Assembly: GCA_023458875.1 (NCBI GenBank)
Contig: JAEWXO010000023.1
Location: 1-21,654 of the forward strand
From: Bacillota bacterium
GTDB lineage: Bacteria > Bacillota > Clostridia > Oscillospirales > Ruminococcaceae
DNA: 21,654 nt
Direction of reading: 5' to 3'
Shown: piece by piece, positions 8,610 through 16,419 of the stretch
Numbering within the stretch: the stretch's first letter is position 1
Layout of the letters: every line of letters begins with the position of its first letter
Made by a program: the position numbers and the translations under genes
Notes under the pieces: generated by a model
Told to the model about the DNA's origin: nothing
The model's database searches: none
What the model saw: the letters and a program-made list of their open reading frames with translations, nothing else

Positions 8610-9869
8610 ATGGACAGCAGGTTTATTTCTTTTGATGTTGGAACTAATTTTGATTATGAGCTTTTTGATATTATACGGGAAAATGATAAGAAACATCTCA
8701 TTCATAATTTATACGGAAAAATAAAAAATGACGGAATGCCCGGCGGAAGAGCATCTTCAATAATTCCTGACTTTTCTATGAATCAGCTTTCTGATTATGT
8801 AAAGGAATGCAAAAAAAATGACCTTTCCTTCAATTATCTTATAAATCCCCTTTGTCTTGGACAAAAGGAGCTTGATCCTGACGAAGGAAAGAAGATACAT
8901 TCGTTTATTCATGATGCATATGATATCGGAATACGTGCTTTTACTGTAAATTCTCCTTCTCTGATAAAATATATAAAGAAACAGTTCAGTGATGTTTCCG
9001 TAACGCTTGGTCTTTATGCGTACCCTGTAAATATTCAGCATATTGAATACTGGAGATCATGGGGTGTTGACGAGATAACCCTCGACCATACATTCAACAG
9101 AAATTTCGAGCTTCTGAAGAAGGCTATGACATTGTACAAGGGAAGCAATCTTCGTTTAAGGGTAATAGCAAATAATCTATGTGTAAAGGAATGTCCGTTC
9201 AGACTTGCCCATGGCTGTTTTGCTGCTCATTCCGTTCCTGAAGGTATTTCAATGGATTACATACTTGTAAACTGTCTGTACAGAAAGATAACCACGCCAA
9301 AGTCTATTCTGACATCAGAATGGATAAGACCTGAGGATGTTCATATTTATGAGGAGCTTGCAAGAGAGACGGGATTTACCGGATTTTCAGTAAAGCTTGT
9401 TGACAGAACAAGGCCTACCCCATTTATTGAAAGGGTAATAAAAGCATATATGTCTGAAAGCTATGACGGGAATCTGCTTGATATTCTGAACTGGCCGGAT
9501 GCCGGAAACATTGTAAATATTCCGAGACCAACTCCGGACAGCAATCATTCGGCTATGAAACATATGGACAGACTTAAGCCGGAATGCATGGTGGCATACG
9601 GAAGAACAATGCATCTGCCGCGTATTTATCTTGATAACAAAAAGCTTGACGGATTTATTGATCATTTTATTAAGTGCAATAACTGTGCGGATTCACTTTG
9701 TGCAGACAATATTTTGCCGGAGGGTGAAAAATTCCCGATATCGTGTGATTACTGCGGCTTATGGGCCAACAAGGCTATTTCATACAACCATGAAGAGGTT
9801 GAACAGTGGAAAAATATCGCTTCCGGTGTTCTTAATAATCTTGAGGAAGGTGCAATTTATAAAGAATGA
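8610..9869 (+). CDS. Peptidase U32 family-like protein, probable iron-sulfur protein
   Basis: The 419-residue product has a barrel-like layout (ITLDHTFNRNFELLKKAM, LRLRVIANNLC) and the cysteine motif CVKECPFRLAHGC (Cys191, 195, 203), which resembles the C-x-x-x-C-P-[YF]-R segment of U32-family proteins such as UbiU/UbiV, TrhP and RlhA. Members of that family are mostly Fe-S proteins acting in RNA or quinone hydroxylation rather than proteases. A second Cys cluster, CNNC...C...CDYC (356, 359, 364, 379, 382), near the C-terminus could hold another metal site. The start at 8610 is preferred to an in-frame ATG at 8502 because GGAGG (8599-8603) lies 6 bases before it and the upstream part falls in the hairpin leader. 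The substrate is unknown. Could instead be an unrelated TIM-barrel Fe-S enzyme. Confidence 0.65.
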   Translation: MDSRFISFDVGTNFDYELFDIIRENDKKHLIHNLYGKIKNDGMPGGRASSIIPDFSMNQLSDYVKECKKNDLSFNYLINPLCLGQKELDPDEGKKIHSFIHDAYDIGIRAFTVNSPSLIKYIKKQFSDVSVTLGLYAYPVNIQHIEYWRSWGVDEITLDHTFNRNFELLKKAMTLYKGSNLRLRVIANNLCVKECPFRLAHGCFAAHSVPEGISMDYILVNCLYRKITTPKSILTSEWIRPEDVHIYEELARETGFTGFSVKLVDRTRPTPFIERVIKAYMSESYDGNLLDILNWPDAGNIVNIPRPTPDSNHSAMKHMDRLKPECMVAYGRTMHLPRIYLDNKKLDGFIDHFIKCNNCADSLCADNILPEGEKFPISCDYCGLWANKAISYNHEEVEQWKNIASGVLNNLEEGAIYKE

Positions 9870-9910
9870 ACCGAAATAATCCTTTCGATTGTTAAAACAG
9901 AGTTAAAAAA

Positions 9911-9966
9911 ATATGCATGGCTTTCCGATTGATTCTGGAGTATCGGAAAAGCCATGCATATTTTTT
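9911..9966. terminator. Bidirectional terminator between convergent genes
   Basis: ATATGCATGGCTTTCCGAT (9911-9929) pairs with its complement at 9942-9961, with one bulged base and a 12-base loop. A run of A precedes it and a run of T follows (9961-9966), so it can end transcription of the U32-like gene on the + strand and of the GH5 gene on the minus strand. Confidence 0.88.
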
Positions 9967-9970
9967 ATTA

Positions 9971-11815
9971 TTATTTTTCGTAGTCGGAGAGATTTATACC
10001 GTTTTTGCCGAGCGGTATTTTATGATCAAGACCTATAAAGCTGCCGCTGTCATTCTGCCACAATACTTCCTTTACAAAGCTGTATTTTTCTTCATCCCAT
10101 GTTGTAAAGTCGTCAAGGACAAGTCCTCCGGTATCGCCGGAATTTGCGTTGAAGCACCAGAATGTATGGTGGAGCTTGTACTTTTTGATGAGCTCTCTGC
10201 AGTATGTCATCCATGTGATATTCGGCTCTGTCATATAGCCGCCCCATTCACCGATAAGCAGCGGAGCAGTTTTGTTTTCGTATATGTAGAACCAGTTATC
10301 TTTCCAGCAGTCCTTCATAAGTGAATCGTAGTTGTAATGTCCGCTGAACCATGGTTGCTCGTAAACTGTCGGACCGTAATCGTGAGGAGAATATACAAGT
10401 TTATCGTTGTATTTACCGAGATCTACAGGGTTATCTTTGACTCCCCTGAGATTACCGCCCCACCAGTTAAAGAAATAGTCATCTGCATTCGTTGATGTAA
10501 AGCCGCCGTTTTTCTTTATATCCTTCGGATATATCTCTATTCCCTCAACCATTATAAGAAGATTCGGGTTTTTGCCAAGCACCGCAAGACCTGCTTTTTC
10601 AGCGATATACTTCCAGTTGTCAGGATCCTTTGAACCGTCCCATTTTGCACGCGGTGATTCATTCTGTTTACCGTGGGGCTCATTTTCAAGATCAATTGCG
10701 ATAATGGTATCGTCGTTTTTATATCTGTCTGCTATCCATTCAAGTCCTCTTATATAGTCTTTTTCAGATATTTTCTCATCATACCACATTGGCTTTACAT
10801 GTCCTGAAGCATCTGTTGACGCACAGTGAAAATCAATCATTATTTTTATTCCGTTTGCGCGGCACTGGCCTATGACATAATCAAATATCTCCAGACTGTT
10901 CATTCCTGTAAGATATGAGTTTGTTGCCTGATTGAAGTTTGCGTCAGGTATATTGCCGTCCTCCCACTGATTTACAAGCTCTGTTGAGATAGGTATTCTC
11001 AGAAGGTTAAATCCGTGATCCGCAATAGCTGCAATAGATGTGTTGAGGTCGGCCGCCCAGAGACCGTCAAATATATTTGTTCCTGTATTGTAGCCGAACC
11101 AGTTACAGCCGGTGAGCCATACTTCTGTTCCGTCAGAGTCGACTATTTTGTTTTTCTTTACCGAAAGCCAGTCATCTGTATCCGGTGCAGGAACATCCTT
11201 GGCTCCTGCAGGTGTCGGTGCAGGCTGTTTGTTCTGAGAGTTTGGTTTTTTATCGGTGCTGTTATCCGAATTCTGATTTTTTAAAACTGATGATTCGGAT
11301 GTAAATACAGCGGAGTTAACATCAACAGGCTCAGGGGAAGCAATCTGCAGTCCGAAATTTACAGAGCCGTTCGGAGGTATTTTTCCTGTATTCTGATCAG
11401 GGGTTATGGTCATTTTTGTTCCGTCAAGGTCATATGACATGCCCCATGAATTTTTCAGGGTAATGTTTTCACTGACAGTCAGTGATACGCTCCAGTCAGT
11501 TATTTCTGTCTGCTGTTTGTTTGTGATAACACCGTCAAGCTGGTATATTGTTTCGTTTCCGTCTGTCCAGCTGTTGCTGTTTTTTAAACTGAAATCAATA
11601 TCGCTGTTGTCGTTTTCAGAGGATTTTTTAGTAGATTTCTTTTCGGGTTTTTCTGTTGTTGTGTCGGTAATTTCAGTAGTATCCTTTTCGTCTGTCTGAG
11701 ACTCCGATGTATCGCTGTCTGAAGAATTTTTATCTTTACAGCCTGTAAACATTACTGCTGAGAACATCATATTGAGTGACATTATCAGAGCCAGTGTTTT
11801 ATGTAGTCTTTTCAA
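9971..11815 (-). CDS. Surface lipoprotein endoglucanase-type glycoside hydrolase family 5 with CBM2-like module
   Basis: Probably hydrolyses beta-1,4-glucan or a related plant polysaccharide at the cell surface. From the TTG at 11815 the protein has 614 residues. Layout: lipoprotein signal ending MFTGC with Cys26; Ser/Thr/Asp/Glu-rich linker (27-70); a beta-sandwich resembling CBM2 (about 74-175: DWSVSLTVS, NSWGMSYDLDG, GKIPPNGSVNFGLQI); Pro-rich linker (176-213); GH5 barrel (214-614). The acid/base is Glu379 in IDLENEPHG and the nucleophile Glu523 in LLIGEWGG. AAGGAG at 11825-11830 is 9 bases from the TTG at 11815 but only 3 from another TTG at 11821 (two residues longer); neither is ATG. 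It carries no dockerin, so it is anchored by lipid. Substrate (cellulose, mannan, xyloglucan) cannot be told from sequence alone. Its promoter overlaps a large dyad, suggesting control by a repressor or activator. Confidence 0.9.
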   Translation of the reverse strand: MKRLHKTLALIMSLNMMFSAVMFTGCKDKNSSDSDTSESQTDEKDTTEITDTTTEKPEKKSTKKSSENDNSDIDFSLKNSNSWTDGNETIYQLDGVITNKQQTEITDWSVSLTVSENITLKNSWGMSYDLDGTKMTITPDQNTGKIPPNGSVNFGLQIASPEPVDVNSAVFTSESSVLKNQNSDNSTDKKPNSQNKQPAPTPAGAKDVPAPDTDDWLSVKKNKIVDSDGTEVWLTGCNWFGYNTGTNIFDGLWAADLNTSIAAIADHGFNLLRIPISTELVNQWEDGNIPDANFNQATNSYLTGMNSLEIFDYVIGQCRANGIKIMIDFHCASTDASGHVKPMWYDEKISEKDYIRGLEWIADRYKNDDTIIAIDLENEPHGKQNESPRAKWDGSKDPDNWKYIAEKAGLAVLGKNPNLLIMVEGIEIYPKDIKKNGGFTSTNADDYFFNWWGGNLRGVKDNPVDLGKYNDKLVYSPHDYGPTVYEQPWFSGHYNYDSLMKDCWKDNWFYIYENKTAPLLIGEWGGYMTEPNITWMTYCRELIKKYKLHHTFWCFNANSGDTGGLVLDDFTTWDEEKYSFVKEVLWQNDSGSFIGLDHKIPLGKNGINLSDYEK

Positions 11816-11855
11816 GCTCAATCTCTCCTTGTATTTTTTTTAACTTTTGATAATA

Positions 11856-11884
11856 ATTTTAGCTCATTATATTTGCTTTGTCAA
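11856..11884 (-). promoter_or_regulatory. Promoter of the GH5 gene
   Basis: On the minus strand TTGACA (11884-11879) and TAAAAT (11861-11856) are 17 bases apart. The leader to the start codon is about 35 bases. Confidence 0.78.
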
Positions 11885-11896
11885 ATTAAATGAGCT
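11861..11896. promoter_or_regulatory. Candidate operator: 36-bp imperfect dyad over the GH5 promoter
   Basis: The outer arms AGCTCATT (11861-11868) and AATGAGCT (11889-11896) are perfect inverted copies; the inner arms ATTTG (11871-11875) and CAAAT (11882-11886) are as well. Thirteen of the outer fifteen base pairs match, with a 6-base centre. The dyad runs from the last bases of the -10 box to upstream of the -35 box, the placement expected of a repressor site. No T-run follows in either direction. Confidence 0.55.
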
Positions 11897-11922
11897 GTGA
11901 TTTTTTATTTTTATATGAATAG

Positions 11923-11967
11923 ATATTTTTTTATAAAGTAAAATTGTATTTTTGTATTAAAAAATAT
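11923..11967 (+). repeat. 45-bp direct repeat, left copy
   Basis: All 45 bases recur exactly at 16295-16339 in the same orientation, and looser similarity continues for about 20 bases to the right. The unit begins ATATTTTTT and ends AAAAAATAT, a 9-bp terminal inverted repeat. In both copies TTGTAT and TATGAT follow with 16-base spacing (here 11952-11957 and 11974-11979), so the repeat may carry a promoter. Confidence 0.85.
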
Positions 11968-12056
11968 TTAGTGTATGATTATTATTCAGTTGTTAAAGTA
12001 CATATAATTGTTTGGATATAACTGCAGAAATAGTGTATTATAAAGAACATTAATAA

Positions 12057-12085
12057 TTGACATAAATTGTTTGATATGATATAAT
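12057..12085 (+). promoter_or_regulatory. Promoter of the dockerin-protein gene
   Basis: TTGACA (12057-12062) and TATAAT (12080-12085) match consensus with a 17-base spacer. Transcription would start near 12092, giving a leader of about 25 bases with AGTGAGGA (12103-12110) as ribosome binding site. The gap between the GH5 and dockerin genes (11831-12116) holds only the regulatory items listed here. Confidence 0.85.
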
Positions 12086-12116
12086 GAAAAAAACTATTTT
12101 AAAGTGAGGAAAAATA

Positions 12117-14936
12117 ATGGAGAGCTATACCTTTTGTTGGAGAAAAAGATTTAAAGTGTTTATGATGATTTTATTTTTGATATTGTATTTTATACAGGCA
12201 TGTTATCCGAATAAAATTTTTGCTGATGAGGCATCAGAAATATATTACGGGGATGTAAATGATGATAAGAACATTAATATTGTTGATTTAATACTTCTTA
12301 AATCTTATATTGTTGCAAATAATAAAGTTGATATTAATATTAATACAGCAGATATTAATCAAAGTGGAGATATTACATCTGGGGATGTTATTGATTTAAT
12401 AAATTATCTTGATGGAAATGTAAAATCATTATCTCGTAATATTGATTCCGATGGTGACGGACTTACAGATTATGATGAAATAAACGTATATAGAACAGAC
12501 CCATTGAATGAGGATACGGATTCTGATAATATTTCAGATTATTCAGAAATAAAATTAAAACTGGATCCACTTAACCCTGTGACTGATGGTGTACCTGACA
12601 ACGAACATTTGTTTGAAGAAAAAATTGCTTTTGATAACGAAAAACTTTCGGTTATAAATACCAACAACAGTCCATATGTTTTTTCAGCTGAGATAAAAGC
12701 AGCTGGAGATATTGAAAATTCACTTTCAATTACTAAAAGTGCATATACTCATTTCTTAAAGAATGATGCTATTTTAGGAGATATAATTGATTGTACTTAT
12801 TATGCCAATTTGAAAGTTGATTACTTTACTGTTCGCTTTAGTATAGATAGTGACACAATTAAGAATTATTATATTTTTAAATTTTATAATGAAATAAATA
12901 TGCTTTTGCCTGTTGAAACAAAATATGAAGGAAAAACAGCATATTTTACTGATACAGAATGTGGAACATATTGTATTGTTGATTTGAACTTATGGCAGAA
13001 TAATATATTAGATTCACATACAATACCATCAACAGGGTTGAACAATGTATGTGATACATATATAAATACAAACGAGCCTATAGATATATACTTCGTTTTA
13101 TTCCCGAATTATAGATATATAGATATTATGAAAGAAGGACTTCTAACTGCATCAAAGAAAATACTTAAGCGTTACCATGACAATAACTGTGATGCAAGAA
13201 TATATTACATTAATTATCTTGGCGAAGCGATACGGGTATTGAATACGGATACGGACAATAAATACTTTATTGATTACAACGATATTAAAGAGAATGATAG
13301 TACTATTACGAATGTAATCAACCGTATAAGACCACTTGGTGAATTTGAATCTAATGAAGGATATCTATTCTTAAAATCCATGACCGAACTAAATACAGAC
13401 AAACCATACAAATACAATGCCAAGGATACATATATTGATTCGATTTATGAAATTGCTGCTTCAGATGAAAGTAAAAATAGAAAAAGATATTGTATTGTTA
13501 TTGATGATGATTTTGAACCAGTATTCCAAGGGAATAATTTGGAACGAGGATTTGATGTCATAACCATAAAAAATGTAAATAAATTCAAAAGTACATATGA
13601 TGTAGACCTTTCATTTATTTATAATTATGGAAATGAAAATGAGAAGTATTATTATCAAATGGTTTCCGACAACAACATGTTTTTATTGAGCAATACGCTA
13701 CTCAGTGAAATTATTTCAGAACAGATAATAACAGAATCACAAGATACGTTAGCATATAATTACAGCAGTGGTATGTTTCAAAATATAAAGTTTGAAAAAA
13801 AGATTACTGCTGAATGGTTCCGAGCAGCAAATAAAGAATATACAAACGATCAGATTAAAAGGATGGATTTCTCTGATTCTGACTGTGACGGAAAATATGA
13901 TTTTGAAGAAATTGATATGTCACTTTTCAGTATTGACGAAAACGGAAATATAATAATGCCAACATTGAATGATATTTGTATCAAATATAAAATATCGTTG
14001 AATGGAATCAAGAGTTTATCGAATTATTTAAACCCAAATACTTATATTGGAAATAAAATTGTAATCCCGCTAAAATCCAATCCTAATTCAAAGGATTCCG
14101 ATAATGATGGTTTATATGACAATGAAGCCAGATATGTAAATATCTATAATGAAGAAACAAAAGAATATGAAAATAAAAAAGTTGTTCCTAAAGATCCGGA
14201 ACCTGTAAAATCAAATGCACCCGAAGGAATTTGGAACGAGCATTATAACCAACAAGAAAGTGGGAAAAGGGTGGCACGTAAACTTACAGATTATTCATTG
14301 GATGAGAATGATTTTCCAGCTTCTGCAGGATCATTTGCTCTTGGCTTTAAGCTTGATGATAAAAATATAGCCTATCATTCTAAAGAAAAACAATGGCAAA
14401 AAATTGGTGGATACAATGACTTTTACGATTGGTGTTTTGACAAAGGAACAGGTGGAAATATAGGTGTATTAAAGGTACCGTATTCGTCCAACGAGTCATC
14501 TGATGCAGATGGCGCAGAACCAGTAAAACATATTTTGTGGATGTGGAGAGGCGATTATCTTAATTTAGGCACTGGCGGAGAAATGGGAATATATTATGAT
14601 CCATTGGCTGATGCACAATGGAAAATTGCTGAATATCGTTTACCTATGACGCTTGAGGTTTATAATTATTATGGAAGCAATAATATTCAAAACGTTTTCT
14701 GTTGGTCTCCATATGAAAAACAATGGTGGATTACAGGCTTTAATAATAGTATGAAAGATCCTCATGTTAAAGATATGTTATTATTGGGATCATTGGATTA
14801 TAGTAATGAACAGAAAATGTATTACGATATTAAAGCGGCTATTGAACAAGATGTTGATAACAAACCTTATTTTATATTTGATGATGAAGAATTTACAGCA
14901 TGGGTCGTTTGGTATGATGGTAGCATTATAGCTTAA
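12117..14936 (+). CDS. Large secreted dockerin protein with calcium-loop repeats, LysM-like repeat and DUF4474-like C-terminus
   Basis: The 939-residue product has a signal peptide (KRFK, hydrophobic 14-30, likely cut after IFA at 36). Next is a type I dockerin (43-100) with two calcium loops: D46, N48, D50, N52, D57 and D79, N81, S83, D85, D90. Thrombospondin-3-like Asp-rich repeats follow (DSDGDGLTDYDE at 110-121; DTDSDNISDYSE at 133-144). Residues about 320-530 recall a von Willebrand A fold, but the metal-site DxSxS is replaced by FPNYR. More calcium loops occur at 587-598 and 660-670, with a LysM-like repeat (TLNDICIKYKIS to KIVIP, 614-651) between them. Residues 736-935 (LPMTLEVYNYYG, WWITGF, GTGGEMGIYYD) resemble DUF4474, of unknown function. 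The dockerin would dock to a cohesin scaffold and LysM to peptidoglycan. No catalytic domain is recognised. It is much more AT-rich than secA and heads an operon with the two genes downstream. Confidence 0.8.
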   Translation: MESYTFCWRKRFKVFMMILFLILYFIQACYPNKIFADEASEIYYGDVNDDKNINIVDLILLKSYIVANNKVDININTADINQSGDITSGDVIDLINYLDGNVKSLSRNIDSDGDGLTDYDEINVYRTDPLNEDTDSDNISDYSEIKLKLDPLNPVTDGVPDNEHLFEEKIAFDNEKLSVINTNNSPYVFSAEIKAAGDIENSLSITKSAYTHFLKNDAILGDIIDCTYYANLKVDYFTVRFSIDSDTIKNYYIFKFYNEINMLLPVETKYEGKTAYFTDTECGTYCIVDLNLWQNNILDSHTIPSTGLNNVCDTYINTNEPIDIYFVLFPNYRYIDIMKEGLLTASKKILKRYHDNNCDARIYYINYLGEAIRVLNTDTDNKYFIDYNDIKENDSTITNVINRIRPLGEFESNEGYLFLKSMTELNTDKPYKYNAKDTYIDSIYEIAASDESKNRKRYCIVIDDDFEPVFQGNNLERGFDVITIKNVNKFKSTYDVDLSFIYNYGNENEKYYYQMVSDNNMFLLSNTLLSEIISEQIITESQDTLAYNYSSGMFQNIKFEKKITAEWFRAANKEYTNDQIKRMDFSDSDCDGKYDFEEIDMSLFSIDENGNIIMPTLNDICIKYKISLNGIKSLSNYLNPNTYIGNKIVIPLKSNPNSKDSDNDGLYDNEARYVNIYNEETKEYENKKVVPKDPEPVKSNAPEGIWNEHYNQQESGKRVARKLTDYSLDENDFPASAGSFALGFKLDDKNIAYHSKEKQWQKIGGYNDFYDWCFDKGTGGNIGVLKVPYSSNESSDADGAEPVKHILWMWRGDYLNLGTGGEMGIYYDPLADAQWKIAEYRLPMTLEVYNYYGSNNIQNVFCWSPYEKQWWITGFNNSMKDPHVKDMLLLGSLDYSNEQKMYYDIKAAIEQDVDNKPYFIFDDEEFTAWVVWYDGSIIA

Positions 14937-14954
14937 GTGATAAAAGGAGTAAGA

Positions 14955-15470
14955 ATGAAAAAACTGTTAATAATATTATTAATTATTCCGTTGGTTTTAG
15001 TGTTGATATTTTCAATAAAAATTTACAATCGCAATAAATGCTATGGAATATATATGACTCAATCAAATTATATGGACCATAAAACCGAAAAATTTCTTGA
15101 TTATATTTGTGATGAGGATATAGAAGGCTTAAAAAGCATGTTTTGTGAAAAAAATAAAGCAGATTGTGATCTTGATAAGCAATTGAAAGAAGCATTTGAG
15201 TTTATTGATGGTGATATTGTTTCATATGATAGTCCATATGGTGCATCAGGTGAAACAACTAGCGATGGCAAAGTAATAATGTCGTCGATGAATCCGGTTA
15301 TTCATAACATATTAACAAGTAATAAAAAAAAATATGACATAATATTTTATTATAAGATTGTATATGAGGAACATCCTGAATATGTAGGAATAACCCAAAT
15401 TACAATAACTGATATTACTAATGATAAAAACAGTGATAAAAAATATGTTATAGGCAAGTTTTACCGCTAA
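14955..15470 (+). CDS. Single-pass membrane protein resembling DUF5104, copy 1
   Basis: The product (171 residues) has an N-terminal membrane anchor (MKK followed by hydrophobic residues 4-22), no lipobox, and a domain of about 145 residues expected outside the cell. The segment DEDIEGLKSMFC, LDKQLKEAFEFIDGDIVSYDSP, then a Gly/Ile-rich end VGITQITITDITNDK, resembles DUF5104, a family without known function; this is by eye. The start at 14955 follows AAAGGAG (14943-14949) at 5 bases; the GTG at 14937 lacks any upstream site. The ribosome binding site begins just after the stop of the dockerin gene (18-base gap), so translation is likely coupled. Being paired with a secreted protein, it could anchor, process or protect against it; none is shown. 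Confidence 0.75.
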   Translation: MKKLLIILLIIPLVLVLIFSIKIYNRNKCYGIYMTQSNYMDHKTEKFLDYICDEDIEGLKSMFCEKNKADCDLDKQLKEAFEFIDGDIVSYDSPYGASGETTSDGKVIMSSMNPVIHNILTSNKKKYDIIFYYKIVYEEHPEYVGITQITITDITNDKNSDKKYVIGKFYR

Positions 15471-15594
15471 GCCATAAAAAGAAATTACAGATGATGTATT
15501 TATGAGAATCTTCTTTTTGTATTTAATAACGATTTTACATCATAGTTTACTTGTCAGAACAGTAGCAGATATTTTACATAACAAAGGAGTCAGA

Positions 15595-16101
15595 ATGAAA
15601 AAAATATTAATAATTATTCCATTGGTTTTAGTGTTGATATTGTCAATAAGATTATTCAATCGCAATAAATGCTATGGAATATATCTGACTCAATCAAATT
15701 ATATGGAACATAAGTCAGAAAAACTTATTGATTATATTGATGATGAGGATATAGAAGGCTTAAAAAGCATGTTTTGTGAAAAAAATAAAGCAGAGTGTAA
15801 CCTTGATAAGCAGATTAAAGAAGCACTTGAGTTTATTGATGGTGATATTGTTTCATATGATCGTCCATATGGTGCGTCAAGTGAACAAATAAGGGATGGT
15901 AAGGTAAAAATGTCGTGGGTTACCCCAGGCATTGAAAACATATTAACAAGTAAGGGAAAAAAATATGAGATATATTTTGATTATAATATTGTAGATGGGA
16001 GTCATCTGGAATACATCGGAATAACTCAAATTATAATAAATGATATTACAGATGATAAAAACAGTAATAAAAAATATGTTGTAGGCAAGTATCGTGAGTA
16101 A
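15595..16101 (+). CDS. Single-pass membrane protein resembling DUF5104, copy 2
   Basis: The 168-residue product is a paralogue of the preceding one; most positions agree by eye, with the strongest match in NRNKCYGIY, DEDIEGLKSMFCEKNKA and EFIDGDIVSYD. It has the same anchor (residues 4-19) and no lipobox. The start at 15595 follows AAAGGAG (15583-15589) at 5 bases, the same arrangement as copy 1; a longer in-frame start at 15502 is rejected for lack of a site. Divergence is concentrated in the centre (GASSEQIRDGKVKMSWVTP against GASGETTSDGKVIMSSMNP), which would suit changed partner recognition. A terminator follows 22 bases after the stop and closes the operon. Confidence 0.75.
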   Translation: MKKILIIIPLVLVLILSIRLFNRNKCYGIYLTQSNYMEHKSEKLIDYIDDEDIEGLKSMFCEKNKAECNLDKQIKEALEFIDGDIVSYDRPYGASSEQIRDGKVKMSWVTPGIENILTSKGKKYEIYFDYNIVDGSHLEYIGITQIIINDITDDKNSNKKYVVGKYRE

Positions 16102-16123
16102 GGCATAAAAAGAAACTGTATAT

Positions 16124-16182
16124 AACTTAGGTAATATGTCCCATGCTTTCTTGGAGATGAGGATGTATTACCTAAGTTTTTT
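16124..16182 (+). terminator. Terminator of the dockerin operon
   Basis: AACTTAGGTAATA (16124-16136) pairs perfectly with TATTACCTAAGTT (16166-16178) around a 29-base loop, and the stem runs into six T (16177-16182). Beyond it, up to nadB, lie the right-hand direct repeat and the nadB promoter. Confidence 0.82.
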
Positions 16183-16294
16183 ATTATTAGTTTTTTAAAG
16201 TTGTATATTAAACGATTTTTCCGGAAAACAAATTCCTCAAAATTAAAGAATTAAAAACAATTTTTGATTTCTGCGCTGTAAAATGTCCTTATAC

Positions 16295-16339
16295 ATATTT
16301 TTTTATAAAGTAAAATTGTATTTTTGTATTAAAAAATAT
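16295..16339 (+). repeat. 45-bp direct repeat, right copy
   Basis: Exact copy of 11923-11967, 4372 bases downstream and in the same orientation. It is again followed by TTGTAT (16324-16329) and TATGAT (16346-16351). The two copies bracket the dockerin gene, both small membrane-protein genes and their terminator. Confidence 0.85.
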
Positions 16340-16391
16340 ATAATGTATGATAATTATTTAATCAGTTTAAATAAGAAATTGAATAATTTTA

Positions 16392-16419
16392 TTGAAAAAA
16401 ATTAATTTTATGGTATAAT
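16392..16419 (+). promoter_or_regulatory. Promoter of the nadBC transcript
   Basis: TTGAAA (16392-16397) is 16 bases from an extended -10, TGGTATAAT (16411-16419). The palindrome ATTGTACAAT (16423-16432) falls at the expected transcription start and could be an operator for NAD-responsive control; the regulator is not identified. The leader is about 75 bases. Confidence 0.72.

Larger units (their letters stand above)
14940..16115 (+). repeat. Tandem gene duplication
   Basis: The second small gene repeats the first at an offset of 640 bases. The copied unit includes the ribosome binding site (AAAGGAGT), the full reading frame and the bases just after the stop (CATAAAAAGAAA in both). Longest shared stretches lie around ATAGAAGGCTTAAAAAGC (15119 and 15759). 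The copies differ at many third positions and at amino-acid level, so the duplication is not recent. Confidence 0.85.

Noticed and set aside
9917..10324. Plus-strand open frame of 135 codons opposite the GH5 gene
   Set aside because: It starts inside the bidirectional terminator and runs antisense to the conserved GH5 C-terminus; no family resemblance.
12189..12206. FIQAC in the dockerin protein as a lipobox
   Set aside because: Gln at the -2 position is atypical, and a normal signal peptidase I site (IFA before DE) follows at residue 36.
15502..15594. N-terminal extension of the second DUF5104-like protein
   Set aside because: No ribosome binding site before 15502, and the ATG at 15595 has the same AAAGGAG spacing as its paralogue.
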